From Azolla caroliniana (lineage: Eukaryota > Polypodiophyta), in contig JBHGNT010000006.1 in the NCBI GenBank assembly GCA_043228905.1, forward strand, positions 682,001-746,000: 64,000 bases of DNA. The letters are read 5' to 3'. The notes beneath the pieces are model-generated. The model was not told where the DNA came from, ran no database searches, and saw only the letters and a list, made by a program, of their open reading frames with translations. Positions 1 through 10,744 of this stretch are shown piece after piece (positions within the stretch are counted from its first letter, which is position 1; each line of letters begins with the position of its first letter). The position numbers were made by a program, and so were the translations under genes.

Positions 1-555
1 GTCGGTTGTCAGCCCGTCTTCGGTTTCCAGCAAGGAGCCGACTTGATCCCGGTCCCGCTCGTCCACCGACTTGACGAACAGTAGGACCCGACTCGTATCT
101 AGAATGGTTCGGTCAAGCGCCGAAAGGCGCGCAAAGCATTCTTCGAACTCCCAGAGGAGTGCCGACGCGTTTCTTCCTTTGACGGGGGACTCCACCCATG
201 CCATGAAGTCCCGTTTCGAAAGCCGGAGCGCGTCGTCCAGCCCATATTTCTCTAGGAGTCGGCCTTCGAACTCCTCCCAGGTACGGCTCTCCGCCCGTAC
301 CTCGAGCACCTCCGCATGGATGCTCGGCATCGCCACTCGAGGGAACCCGGCAAGACGCCTCTCTTCCGGAATGTCCCGCATCAGCATTTCCGCCCTGTAG
401 GACGCCAAATACTTCGTAGCATCCTTTCCGCTAAACCGGCCGATCGTACCAATAACCGCCTCAATGGCTCTGTCGAGGGCGCCGGTGCCCTCGCGTGTGC
501 TCAATATCCGATCCATGGCCGAAGCCATGGCCTCTGCAAGATCCGACCCCCTCAT
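1..555 (-). CDS. Retrotransposon gag-like protein, cut by the window edge
   Basis: The frame stays open for 185 codons from the ATG at 555 down to position 1 and leaves the window without a stop, so the C-terminus is not seen. The protein begins MRGSDLAEAM and contains DIPEERRLAGFPRVAMPS and FMAWVESPVKGRNASALL, which I recognise from plant retrotransposon gag-like polyproteins; a Ty3/gypsy origin is likely but not proved, since no protease or reverse transcriptase lies in the window. Gag packages element RNA into cytoplasmic particles. The true start is uncertain: just upstream (about 592-660) a frame reading IPRIREEYLDIL would join after a one-base shift, suggesting a small deletion. The GC-rich coding differs from the AT-rich LINE next to it. 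Confidence 0.65.
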   Translation of the reverse strand, partial: MRGSDLAEAMASAMDRILSTREGTGALDRAIEAVIGTIGRFSGKDATKYLASYRAEMLMRDIPEERRLAGFPRVAMPSIHAEVLEVRAESRTWEEFEGRLLEKYGLDDALRLSKRDFMAWVESPVKGRNASALLWEFEECFARLSALDRTILDTSRVLLFVKSVDERDRDQVGSLLETEDGLTTD

Positions 556-2062
556 CTTCTGCTCTTTTGCCGCCTCCTTCACGTCGGGTTCACCAAGATG
601 TCGAGGTATTCCTCGCGGATGCGTGGAATGAGGCGGGACCTCGGGGGTCCTGTACCGAAGAGCAAGAGAGAAAAGAGAAGAGACCCACTACGTGCGAGCG
701 TAGATTCACAGGGACACGGCCCTTCGACACAAAGACGCGAGTGGGACAGTGACACAGAGAGACACGAAGGTATGTATGTATTAACAAAGACAACAACAAG
801 AACACGAAAGAAACAAAAACATGAAGTCGGTTACAACCGAACAGGCCGGCGAACAGATGCCGATGCCTGTTCGTAAACGTATAGAAAGAAAGGAGCAGGT
901 TGGAGGTGCTGCCGGAAGCACTCGGGCATTCCTCAGAGCAACGCGAGCCTCCCGAAACCTGCACAGAACGAAGCTATGGAGTTTGCGCGCCCGAGAGAGA
1001 GAGAAGCCTTCCCTTCGCCAACCGACAGCCCTTCCCCCTCCCCTAGGCAAAAAGGGAGCTGTTTCCTATTAACACCCTACCTACCGAATCCGCCTGCCTA
1101 GGATCTCCTATGTACAACATAAGGCGCACGTGCATGAAGAGCCGGTTCCTACGCTCCGGTGCACCGATTCCGCTTGTGGACGGTTTTCTTCACGACAGCG
1201 TGTGTAGAATAAGGCGGGACCACGGGAGTCTTGGACTAGGGAGTAGATGGGAAGATGGGTATGAGGAAAGTGGAAGAGATTGACACGGTAGAGATAGTAG
1301 AAAGAGACAATATTTATGAAGTTATGTATATTATGGGCATGAAAGCTGCAATGCGATTACAACCACGGCCGCGTGGGCTGGGCTCAAAACATAAGTAGAA
1401 TGTAAACCCTAATCGGATAAATAAAGAAAGAGATGAAGAAACCCTGGAAGAAACCTTAAACCCGAATAGAAACCCTTGACCTAAGTAGTATACCTTTTCT
1501 CACTCAAAATAGGCAACCCCTTCAATGGTGCCCCTTCCTCTCCTTTTATAGCATAAGGAGAGAAAGCCGTTACAAAAAGGAGGGACTAAATATCCCCTTC
1601 ATTCAATGGGGTGATATTTGCTTAGATTCTTGGAGGAGGGATCGATGGGGCCTTAACTCCCACTCCTCACACATACTATTGTGCCCATTACTCACCTCGT
1701 ACTCTTATGTACCCCTCTCTTTCTCATGTGGATGTGCACATAAGTGCACATCACATTTACATTTTAGGAATCTTGTGGTGCATTTCTTACAATTTACATT
1801 TGTTCTTATTAATATTTTACAAATACATCATGTGCGTGTGCAATGTTGCACACCCCGGTTTTGCTCACTCCGCTCGGTTTTCCCCCTATGGACGAAAATC
1901 TTCACGACAACGGTAGTTCGATTCATATGTGTGTTGTTTCGATTGGATCTCACCGAGCGACGTGACACAACTATAGTCCCCAACCACAAGACCTTGAGTC
2001 GAATACCAAAGGTACGAGTATCCGACACCGTGTTACCTTAAGCCGGTAACAAATATCCAACA
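556..2062 (-). mobile_element. Leader and probable 5' LTR of the left-edge retroelement
   Basis: This stretch lies upstream of the minus-strand gag and holds no other gene. On the minus strand a TATA-like GCTATAAAAGG sits near 1535-1550, as expected in an LTR promoter. A minus-strand TGTTGG at about 2063 could be the outer LTR end, directly next to LINE sequence that stops near 2075. Two diverged copies of a motif containing GAC-GG/AA-TCTTCACGACA lie at about 1180-1200 and 1890-1912. I cannot find a second LTR or a clean primer-binding site, so the inner boundary is a guess. Confidence 0.4.
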
Positions 2063-2074
2063 ACACATCATCAA

Positions 2075-3033
2075 ATGGAGTTTTTACCAACAATGCATTA
2101 CATCTATCTAGAAAGTGTTGTATCAAACTCCTCTTTTGTTTACGGATGGATGCTTGATAAATTCCATAATATCATGTTGGAAAGACAAATATCCCATGAC
2201 GAAATACCGTGGACATTGACTTGTCTTGCAAACTCCCCCACCAATTGTCCCATAGCAAGTTTAAACTTATCATGTCCAAGAAAAGATGAATTAAATCTCA
2301 ATGGTTGTCTTCCCAATAAAATTCTAAAACTGTCCACATTTTGATGTGTGCATTCCAAAACAACTAGGAAGTGATCTGATGATCCAATTCCCCTATACAC
2401 TTGCATAGTTGAAAACTTTGTCAAGAATGTGTCATCATGCATAATATAAATACGATCTATATTGTGCCGATTGAAACGTATAACCAACATCATTTTCATT
2501 GATCCAAGTCCATGCATCATACCTTAAGACCTCCATCATAAACAAATCCCATACCTCTCGTTCGGAGCATCCATTTGGCCATCCATCGAAGTAGATTGCC
2601 CCACCTCAGAACACATATTAAAATCCCCTAACAAAAAAACCAGATCTTCCATGAAGTAAAACTTGATTTAAACATCCCGAAAGATCCACATGTTGCCTTG
2701 CAACATTTGATCCATAAATACAAACCACCCAATATATGTTTCCCTTCACAATTAACTTCAAGCACCAAGAGCTGAGTACTTACATCTCTTTGAACCACTA
2801 TTGGTTGCAAACTATCCCTTACAATAACCATTACACCGGAATAAGTTCCTCCATTGACTCCAACATAAAAAAAACTTATATTGCTTATGATGAAAAAAAG
2901 ACCCAGACTTAGCATGCTCCTTATCTTCTAATGCACATAATATATCTCATTCACCACTAAAAATATTTTTCGACATACCATATTGTTTAGATGGAGAACA
3001 AATTCCCCTTACATTCCATGTGACTATCGTCAT
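2075..3033 (-). pseudogene. LINE 1 ORF2, endonuclease domain
   Basis: The start at 3033 encodes MTIVTWNVRGICSPSK, the typical opening of a LINE apurinic-like (EEP family) endonuclease, which nicks target DNA to start reverse transcription. Further on are GVNGGTYSGVMVIV, a LLGDFNM-like region near 2620, NIDRIYI, and SDHFLVVLE, corresponding to the catalytic SDH motif near the domain end. Stops and shifts break the frame near 2630 and 2920. No reverse transcriptase follows, because the element is truncated at about 2075. Confidence 0.75.
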
Positions 3034-3039
3034 CACTCA

Positions 3040-3193
3040 CTACTTATGTTTCATCTTGGCCTGTTCCCGTTCCCATTGTGCCAATATCTTTGGTATATCA
3101 CCAAAATAATCACTTAAAACTGCATATGCATTTTGCACAGTGGTCATTGATTATTGGCTAAAACCATTGTCCCCAATGAATTTATTTTTTTCC
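3040..3193 (-). pseudogene. LINE 1 ORF1, C-terminal end
   Basis: In the minus frame ending at TAG 3040-3042 the residues AYAVLSDYFGDIPKILAQW and then EREQAKMKHK can be read, ending seven bases before the ORF2 start, the usual tight ORF1-ORF2 spacing of plant LINEs. One stop interrupts the frame near 3150. The rest of ORF1 continues beyond 13157, on the far side of the inserted copia element. The assignment rests on position and protein-like character rather than on a strong motif. Confidence 0.5.
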
Positions 3194-3221
3194 AATTTTG
3201 TTTCTGTAATGGTAGATGATT

Positions 3222-3335
3222 TTACAGTTCTTATCTGTCACAACACAATGACATCAATTACATGGTTGGTGAGGATTGAACCTGCAACCTCATATCAACA
3301 AAATGTCATGCTCAACCATTTTGACATGAGCATAC
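3222..3335 (-). repeat. tRNA-derived SINE-like unit
   Basis: On the minus strand GGTTGAGCATGACA is followed about 25 bases later by GCAGGTTCAATCCTC, which fits an RNA polymerase III A-box and B-box pair. It lies in AT-rich sequence between LINE 1 and the copia element. No second copy of this exact unit was found, so the call rests on the two boxes only. Confidence 0.4.
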
Positions 3336-3465
3336 ATTTATATATAATGATATAGTATTCTATAGTCTAGCATATAATACATTTCAGAACCAGAATATTC
3401 TAGTCGTTAGTATATTCTAGAGATATTGTACGATATATTCTACATGAGTATATTCTAGAGATATT

Positions 3466-3574
3466 TGTTGAGCGGCAAGCTCAACCGGATCCAGATCGGC
3501 TGAATAAGCCTGAGCCGGATCGACATCTGGAAGGATGAGCCGGATCGGTGAGCCGGTTAGTCGAATCCAACAGA
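3466..3574 (+). repeat. Truncated 5' LTR of copia element 1
   Basis: The first roughly 75 bases match the 3' LTR at 12718 closely, then about 32 bases are skipped, and after ATCCAACAG the sequence passes straight into the gag leader. About 300 bases of LTR, including the TATA box, and the whole primer-binding site are missing. The join falls at a short match between LTR (ATCCAGCAG) and leader (ACCAACAGAAA in the related element at 42996), suggesting a microhomology deletion. Confidence 0.75.
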
Positions 3575-3584
3575 AAGAGAAGTA

Positions 3585-4839
3585 ATGGACAGAGGAATGG
3601 CTAGCTCGCTCCCGGTGGAGAAGCTCGACAGATCCAACTACGCATCTTGGTCTTACAAGATGCACCAGTACCTACTTGGGCATGGTTACTGTAGCTATGT
3701 CGACGGAGCCAACGACACAACACCTGATGCGGCACACAAGGACTTCCTAGTGTGGGAACAAGCGGCAAGCAGAGTAATGTACTGCTTTGCGTCCAGTGTC
3801 GGAGACCAATTGCTGAGCCATGTCCGAGATGCCAAGATGCCAAAAGAAGCTTGGGGAAACCTGAAGAAGGTTTTTGCGGCAAACACTACAGCCTAGAAGC
3901 TACAACTCCGACAGGAGTTGAGCAATGTCCGATAGAAGGACATGTCGGTAGCTGATTACATGGCCCGAATCAAAGAGATCTATGACTCACTTGCCTCTAT
4001 CAACGTCACTGTAGAGGAAGATGAGATGGTGCAGATCTGTCTTGGGGGCCTAGCGTCTAAGTTCAGAGCGTTCCGAACGGCGGTATGTACAAGGGAGAAT
4101 ATGTCGTCATTTTTTGACTTACAGTCGATGCTCCTTGTAGAGGAGAACCACGCCGGTGCGTCAACAAGTGCACCCACCGACAACCAGATGTTATACACGG
4201 AAGCGGATCGGCCCCATGGGCGTGGTGGATGAGGTAGGTTGGCTCGCAATGGTAGCGGCCGGCAAGAATAGGACTGAAGGCATAAAGAACGTGCAGACAA
4301 CAGTTCCGGACCCTCCACAAGTAGAGGGGAGTCAAGGCGGCGCCGGAGGCTGGCAAGCAAAGGCCGACACAGAATGCTGGTACTGTGGTAAAAAGGGACA
4401 CAAAGAAAGTGAATGTTGGAAGAAGCGCGCCGATTTGGACAGATACAGATCCGGCATGGCTGATAGAGAGAACTGGCAATACTTGCAGTATGCAGAAGGA
4501 TCGGGAGTATCCAAAACCGGAGAAGCCAGTAAAGGGCTAGCCTTGGTGATGAAACACAAGGCTAACTCGATGAAGAAGACCACTTCCAAATCAGAGGAAG
4601 TGTGGTACGTTGATTCCGGTGCGTCAAATCACATGACAAGCCACAAAGAGTGGTTCTTCTTCTTGGAGAAACTGGAACAACCGGGAGTCGTCGAAACCAG
4701 AGACGACACTCCTCACCCAATCGTGCATGTCGGAGAAGTCCCTTTAAGCCATGTCGGACAGAGGGGAAAGCTGATAAACGTATTACATGTTCCGACTATC
4801 ACGAAGAACCTGGTGTCAGTCGGTCAGATCGTTGACTAG
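3585..4839 (+). pseudogene. Copia element 1 gag and protease
   Basis: Starts MDRGMASSLPVEKLDRSNYA, a typical copia gag opening, followed by the UBN2-type capsid region. A zinc knuckle CWYCGKKGHKESEC (CX2CX4HX4C) lies at about 4375-4416, and the aspartic protease motif WYVDSGASNHMT at about 4603-4638. The protein would form the particle and cut the polyprotein. The frame is broken by stops near 3893 and 3931 and by a stop and frame change near 4229, so no full product can be made. Confidence 0.85.
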
Positions 4840-6373
4840 GGGATGCAGGTGTGGTTTACGCACCTTGGGTGCTTCATCGAGGAAGAGGGCCAGATTATTG
4901 CGCAAGGGCGCAGAGATGGGAGGATGTTCATCCTCGACACCAATGACGTCAGCACCGCTTAGTTCGCCAAAGGACAGAAGATTGAATTGGATATTGATCT
5001 CTGGCACAAGCGAATCGACCACATCAATTACCGGAGGCTTCAAGACTTGCAAACGAAACAAGTTGTTTTCGGTTTGCCAAAGTTTAGTGGCTGGAAGGCC
5101 CAAGTATGTGAGGCCTACCAACTCGGGAAGCAACACCAGCTTCCATTCCCCACCGAACGAAACCGGAGTCGTAACAAGCTTGACCTTATTCATTCGGATG
5201 TATGGGGACCGGTACAGAATGTTAGTCTTGGCGAGAGTCGATACTTCGTATCCTTCATTGACTATTATAGCCGACACACATGGATCTACCTCATCGAGCA
5301 GAAGAGCGAAGTCTTCGAGTGTTTCTGGAACCTGTAAAAACTGGTTGAACGGGAAACGGAGAGGAAGATCAAGTGCCTGCAGTCGGATGGTGGAAAAGAA
5401 TATTTTTCCAGTCAATTCAACAGTTATCTACAACAAAAAGGAATTCAGAGAGAGTTTAGCTGCAGATACACACCGGAGCAAAACGGTGTGGCCGAGAGGA
5501 GGAATCGGTCGCTTATTGACGCGGTAGGGGCGATGCTGGAGGAGAAGAGCATGCCCAAATTCCTACTGGGCTGAGGCGGTCCAGACAACCGTCTACATCC
5601 AAAACCGGATCGGTGACAAGGTGTCTGCGCATGAGCTGTATTTTGGGCGCAAGCCGAATTTGAGACACCTTTGGATATTTGGTAGGATTGCATATGTGCA
5701 TGTGCCGGATGAAAAGCGTAGGAAGTTGGATGTAAAGTCGGAGAAGTGCATCTTGGTCGGTTACTCGCATGAGCAAGAGGGGTATAAGTGTTATAACCCC
5801 CGGAGGAAGCAGGTCCGAGTTAGCCGGGATGTTGAGTTTGATGAGATGGCATCATGGTATGCCTTACCAGCTCCGACTTCCAACCCCGACCCATTACCGG
5901 AGGATGAGGCTAGTGAGCCTTAACCGGTCCAGTTAGAAGACGAAGGGTTCGAGACTCTAGATATGAGTCCGGAATCGTTTCGATTGAGCGGACCGAACGA
6001 GCGACTGAGTCAGACAGACCAGTAGGAAGATGAACCGGTGAGTAGTGGAGACTTTGCCGTGTTCCCCCCGTGCAAGGAACCGAGGAGACGGTTCACACGC
6101 AAAGAGAAGGGGAAGAAGAAGATGTCGAAATACAAAACCGGCAATGTTGAGTTGGATCGGAGCGAATCAGACTCAGAAAAAGAAAAAGGCGGATCTTCGG
6201 CAATGAAGACTGAACCGGCCAAGAAGGGCCTCAAACCGGGTAATGATAAGTTACACCGGTCTTCCCGCCAGAAGAACCCCGTGAAGCGGTACGAGTACAA
6301 TGAATACATGGCGCATCACTATGCCTATAGGACCAAGGTGGTGGAAGTGCGTGAGCCGGAGAGCTACGCATAA
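4840..6373 (+). pseudogene. Copia element 1 integrase
   Basis: The gag-pre-integrase region starts at about 4990 with DLWHKRIDHINYRRL and CEAYQLGKQ (HHCC-type zinc site). The catalytic core follows: DLIHSDVWGPV (first Asp), LQSDGGKEY (second Asp) near 5380 and NGVAERRN (Glu) near 5485. The C-terminal ILVGYSHEQEGYKCYNP and VSRDVEFDE follow near 5755-5850, then an acidic and lysine-rich linker to 6373. Stops and shifts occur near 5336, 5573, 5922 and 6026. Integrase would insert the element cDNA. Confidence 0.85.
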
Positions 6374-6829
6374 GCGGCAAAGGACGCAAATTGGCATGCC
6401 TCTATGGAGGAAGAAATGCGGGCACTTGATGCCAACGACACATGGGACCTAGTTGACCCTCCCCGACACTGTAAACCGATCGGATGTACAAGGTAAAGTA
6501 CAATGCTTACGGTTCGGTTAACCGGTACAAGGCCTGGTTAGTGGCGAAGGGATACGCGCAAACCCATGGAATCGACTACAACGAGAGCTTCGCTCCGGTA
6601 GTGAAGATGACGATTGTTCGTGTGGTGTTGGCGGTTGCTATGGCAAGGGGGTGGCATCTTCACCAAATGGACGTGAAGAATGCATTTCTTCAAGGTGATC
6701 TTGAAGAAGAGGTCTTTATGACCCAACCCCCCGGTTTCCAGTCGGAGATGAACAAGTCAGCGGTATGCCGGCTGAAGAAGTCACTTTATGGCCTGAAGCA
6801 AGCCCCCCGAGCTTGGAATGCGAAGATGG
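6374..6829 (+). pseudogene. Copia element 1 reverse transcriptase, N-terminal half
   Basis: Contains [18 protein letters not shown], the first catalytic Asp motif [19 protein letters not shown], and [15 protein letters not shown], in the order seen in all Ty1/copia reverse transcriptases. The sequence stops at 6829, where copia element 2 begins, and resumes at 11206. The bases GATGG before the break and AATGG after element 2 look like a target-site duplication with one change, and the reading frame is maintained across the gap. Confidence 0.85.
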
Positions 6830-7528
6830 TGACATGAACTACACGGAATAATATCTGGCAACAACCGAAAGAAAATCACTAAGGACTACACGCTCCGTTA
6901 AACAACGCTCGACCACAACCGAGTCTAGGATCAAACACAGAAAAAAAAAGCGGGAATGAAACGCACGACACAAAGAAGAGAAGAGTACACAGGATGTTAA
7001 CATGGAAAACCCTGAGAGGGAAAAACCACGGGAGTCCACTGACTCCAAACTATCACTATATCACAAAGATTACAACAGTGAGCTCATGGAGGCAATGACC
7101 TCGTGCTCATGATCTTCGCCACAGGCGGCGGTTACAACAGAGGCAACGACCTCTTCGTTTCTCTCTCTCTCTCACTCTCTATACACTGTTGCGCTCTAAT
7201 CTTGCGCCTACAAGAATGACAACAACAAAAATCATCTTCTAAGTTTGCCCTAAGTCATATTTATACTAATATGACTTTTCGGCTATTTACAAATATAGCC
7301 CCGATGGACTCTCAGAAAACATATTTACGAATATGTCCCTTCATCCGGTGAGCACTTCTCACCGGGCCTTCATCATCCGGCTCTTGCCGGGTACTCCTCA
7401 TCCGGTTCTCATCGGGTCTTCCGTAGCCGGGTACTTGTCATCCGGTTCTAACTGGGTCTTCCGTAGTTGGGTACTTGTCATCCGGTTCTCACCGGGTCAT
7501 CCCATCCGGAGGGACCTGTTTCCTAACA
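6830..7528 (-). repeat. 3' LTR of copia element 2
   Basis: 699 bp with TG at one end and CA at the other. It carries a short motif (AACATGGAAAACCCT and ACCACGGGA, near 6999-7033) that also occurs in the LTR at 15786-16530. Near 7338-7505 a roughly 45-bp unit built on CATCCGGTTCTCACCGGG is repeated, with one more copy than in the other LTR. A CT-rich stretch lies near 7160-7185. Confidence 0.8.
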
Positions 7529-7530
7529 AA

Positions 7531-8048
7531 CTCCCCCTTCACTCCGGCATGGGATGTCTTACTAGTCCGATCCGCTTCCGGCATGCTTCCAGCTTGTCAG
7601 GTATCAGTACTTTGGTTAGCATATCTGACCCGTTCTCGGCCGTGTGGATCTTCGTCAGTGCGAACTCCTGGTCATCTACTCTTTCCCAGATCCAGTGATA
7701 CCTTCATTGGATATGCTTCGTCCGGGAATGGTAGGCCGCATTCTTAGCAAGGTGGATGGCACTTTGACTATCGCAATAGAGCCGGTATTCATCTTGCCGG
7801 ATACCGAGCTCTCCGATGAAGTCCTTCATCCATAATATTTCCTTGCCGGCTTCCACAGCCGCCATGTACTCCACCTCCGTGGTTGACAACGCAACCGTCT
7901 TCTGCAGCCTCGACTGCCACGAAACAGCTCCCCCTGCATATGTCATTACATACCCGGATGTAGACCGGTTGGTGTCCACATTAGCTGACATGTCCGAATC
8001 GGTAAAACCGTCAAGTTGAGGTTTTCCGAAGCTGAATCGGAGACACAT
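7531..8048 (-). pseudogene. Copia element 2 RNase H
   Basis: Reads GFTDSDMSANVDTNRSTSGY (catalytic Asp region), SWQSRLQKTVALSTTEVEYM (catalytic Glu), YCDSQSAIHLAKN and SRTKHIQ, then, after one stop near 7704, YHWIWERVDDQEF and MLTKVLIPDKLEACRK. It ends just before the polypurine tract at the 3' LTR. RNase H removes the RNA strand during cDNA synthesis. The domain itself is well preserved, but the reverse transcriptase in front of it is mostly lost. Confidence 0.85.
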
Positions 8049-8465
8049 ATTCGAATCATTGCCGGGGGGCTTGCTTCAACCCGTAGAGGCTCTTCTTCAA
8101 TTGGCAAACCAGGTGCTCCTTCCCTTTCTCCACGAATCCTTCCGGTTGCTGCATGTATATCTCCTCTTCGAGGTCACCGTGAAGGAATGTTGTCTTCACG
8201 TCCAGCTACTCTACCTCGAGGTCCATGCTTGCCGCTATACTCAACACCGTCCAGATGGAGGTCATCTTTACTACCAGGACAAATATCTTGTCGAAGTCCA
8301 CGCCCTTCTTCTGCTAGAACCCTTCACCACGATCCTGGCTTTGTATCTCGGGGGGTTGCCGGCATCTCCCGGTTTCAACTTGTACACCCACTTAATTCGG
8401 AGTGCCCGCTTTCCTTTCGGTAACTCCACCAATTCGTACGTATGGTTCTCATGCAGGGAATCCAT
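8049..8465 (-). pseudogene. Copia element 2 reverse transcriptase remnant
   Basis: The start of the domain (RIKWVYKLKPGD, RYKARIVVKG) is at about 8300-8410, then frame shifts, then [20 protein letters not shown] and [14 protein letters not shown] down to about 8065. At that point the sequence jumps straight to the RNase H. The region with the YVDD catalytic motif, normally several hundred bases, is missing. Confidence 0.8.
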
Positions 8466-8471
8466 CTCATC

Positions 8472-8828
8472 CTACATGGCACTTAACCATTTGCGGCTAT
8501 GGGTGTCATCCTTCGCTTCTTCGAAGCTTTCTGGCTCCCCCTCATCGGTTAGCAGAACAAGCTCTGCATTCGGAAATATCCGGGAGGCCCTTCTCTCTCT
8601 AAGAGGATATCTCCGTCTTTGGGGTTCGGTAACCGGCTCCTCCATTTGGTCTTCATCCGAATCCGATTCGGGGTCTTGGCCGGTTCCGGTTTCAGCTTCC
8701 TCTACTTCTTCTTCTGCCGGTTCGGTATCCTCATCGTAACTGGCTGGTTCCTCGAGTGCTAACCGGTCTCTTGCCGGTTGGGTCTGCTCATCGTGGAATC
8801 GATCCTTACCGGTCGACTGGGAGTTCAT
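8472..8828 (-). pseudogene. Copia element 2 acidic linker between integrase and reverse transcriptase
   Basis: An open stretch of 118 codons, very rich in Glu, Asp and Ser (EEEVEEAETGTGQDPESDSD), then RRRYPLRERRASRIFP, the kind of low-complexity linker that commonly separates integrase and reverse transcriptase in copia polyproteins. It is followed by EESFEEAKDD-like residues that lead into the reverse transcriptase. A stop at about 8472 separates it from the next part. Confidence 0.65.
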
Positions 8829-8846
8829 TATCTTCTTCTCCGACTC

Positions 8847-9830
8847 CTAGTCGGCGAGCGTCTTGTCCTCCATGAAGATAATATCTCGACTCCGGAATAC
8901 CTTCTTGTCGACCAGGTCCCACACTCGGTAGCCGAACTCATCGTCGCCGTAACCGAGGAATATACATGGTCGGGTCTTCGGATCTAGTTTTCCTCTCCGG
9001 TCCTTAGCTACATGCACGTACGCAAGACACCCGAATACCTTCAGATGCCGGTAGGACACTTCCTTACCGGTCCAGACTCTTTGTGGTGTGTCTCCGTCCA
9101 AGGGTACTGAGGATGATCTGTTTATCACATATGTCGCCGTCGATAGTGCCTCAGCCCAAAACTTCTTGGGTAGTTTTGCATGCACCAACATACTCCGAAC
9201 CCTCTCCATTATGGTCCGGTTCATCCTCTCGGCCAGCCCGTTTAGTTCCGGCGTCTTCGGCACGGTAAATTCGAGCCGGATTCCCTTCGAGCGACAGTAC
9301 TCCTCGAACTGCCCCCGGTATTCACCTCCATTATCTGCTCGAACCACCTTCAGCTTCCGGCCGGTTTCTCTTTCCACTCTCGCGTGGAGGTCTTTGAAGA
9401 CGGATAACACCTGATCCTTCGTCTTCAATGGTGTGGCCCATAGCTTCCGGCTGTGGTCATCTATGAACGTCACGAAGTACTGCGATCCTGCATGTAACTT
9501 CGTGTCCACTTGACACACATCAGTATGCACCAACTCCAGTGGTGCATTACGTCTCATCGGTGGCCTTGGTCGGAAGGAGGTCCGGTTTTGCTTATCGGCC
9601 AGACAATCAGTGCACTTCTCCAAGTGCACATTCTTCACTGGAATGAGGTTGTCTTCTGCAAGCCTCTTCATCCCCTTCTCGCTCATGTGACACAGTCTCT
9701 TGTGCCACAACTCACCGGCAGTGTCGAATGCCACGTTCACTTCTTCCGGGCATAACCGGGCATTCATCAGGTACAACGTGTTGACCTTCCGGGCCCGAGC
9801 CACAATCAAGCTCCCTTTGCTGAACTTCAT
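8847..9830 (-). pseudogene. Copia element 2 integrase, open frame of 327 codons
   Basis: The best preserved element gene in the window. The gag-pre-integrase part has ELWHKRLCHMSEKGMKRLAE and CTDCLADKQ, a zinc site of His and Cys pairs. The core has the DDE triad in LVHTDVCQVD, VVRADNGGEY and ELNGLAERMNR. It ends with HLKVFGCLAYVHV, IFLGYGDDEFGYRVW and SRDIIFMED, as in other plant copia integrases. No stop breaks it, which suggests this insertion is younger than its host element 1, whose integrase has several stops. Confidence 0.9.
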
Positions 9831-9989
9831 AACACTGTTCCGGATGTTACCCGTGTAGCCTTCATCATCTAGCCAACCGACTGATATCAGGTTCAGACGA
9901 ACCTCTGGAACGTGTCAGACATCCTTCAGCAGTAGCTTGCATCCGGTTAGCTTTCATTCCCCATCTGGACACAGCCGTGATCACCGGCT

Positions 9990-10744
9990 GAGTAGGATGA
10001 GAAGCATTTCTGGTCCGGGGTAAGGTGGAACGACGCTCCGGAGTCGACCACCCAGGTCATCTCATCGCCGGCAAGGTTTAGCTCACTCTCCTCGGTGATG
10101 AGCATCAACTCTTCTTCACTTGCCGCGATTGTCGTCGTTCCCTTCCGGTCTGGCCCCCTCTGGTCTTTACCGTTCCGGTCCGGTGTCCGCTTTGAATCGG
10201 TACCGTCGGTTTCCTTGTCTTTTCGGAAATGCCGACAGTTCTTTTGGAAGTGTCCCGGCTTGCCGCAATAGAAGCAAGTAGGCCTCGCCCTTGACTTTGA
10301 CCATGTCCCCGACTTCTCCCGGTTCTAGGGACTATGGTTCCTTTGTCTTCCGCGTTTCGATTCGGTAAGGAGCGCTTTGGAGTCGGAGCTCGTATCCTTA
10401 TCTTTCCGACGCGCCTCCTCATCTAGCAAGCTCGACTTTACTCTTGCTAGGGATAACTGTTTCCCTTCCGGCCTGGCGTTGCCCAAAGTGACAACCAACG
10501 TCTCCCAACTATCCGGGAGGGAACCGAGCAGGAGTAGCGCTAGTACCTCGTCGGCGAGAGATACTTCCAATGATGTTGCCTGGTGTATCAGCCCCTGGAA
10601 GGCATTCATGTGCTCCGCCATGCTGGAGCCATCTTGGTACCGGAGTCTTACTAGCTTCCGGAATACCAAAACCTGGTTAACAACATTTTTGTTCTGAAAC
10701 ATAATGTCGATATTCTCCTAGAGCTCATGAGCCTTGCTCTCTTC
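9990..10744 (-). pseudogene. Copia element 2 gag C-terminal part and protease
   Basis: The gag part reads NVVNQVLVFRKLVRLRYQDG and LLLGSLPDSWETLVVTLGNA (about 10470-10690). A zinc knuckle CFYCGKPGHFQKNC follows near 10235-10275, and the protease motif TWVVDSGASFHLTP near 10020-10065. Frames change between these parts. The gag N-terminus is missing: the gag reading frame runs directly into the truncated 5' LTR near 10744. Confidence 0.8.
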
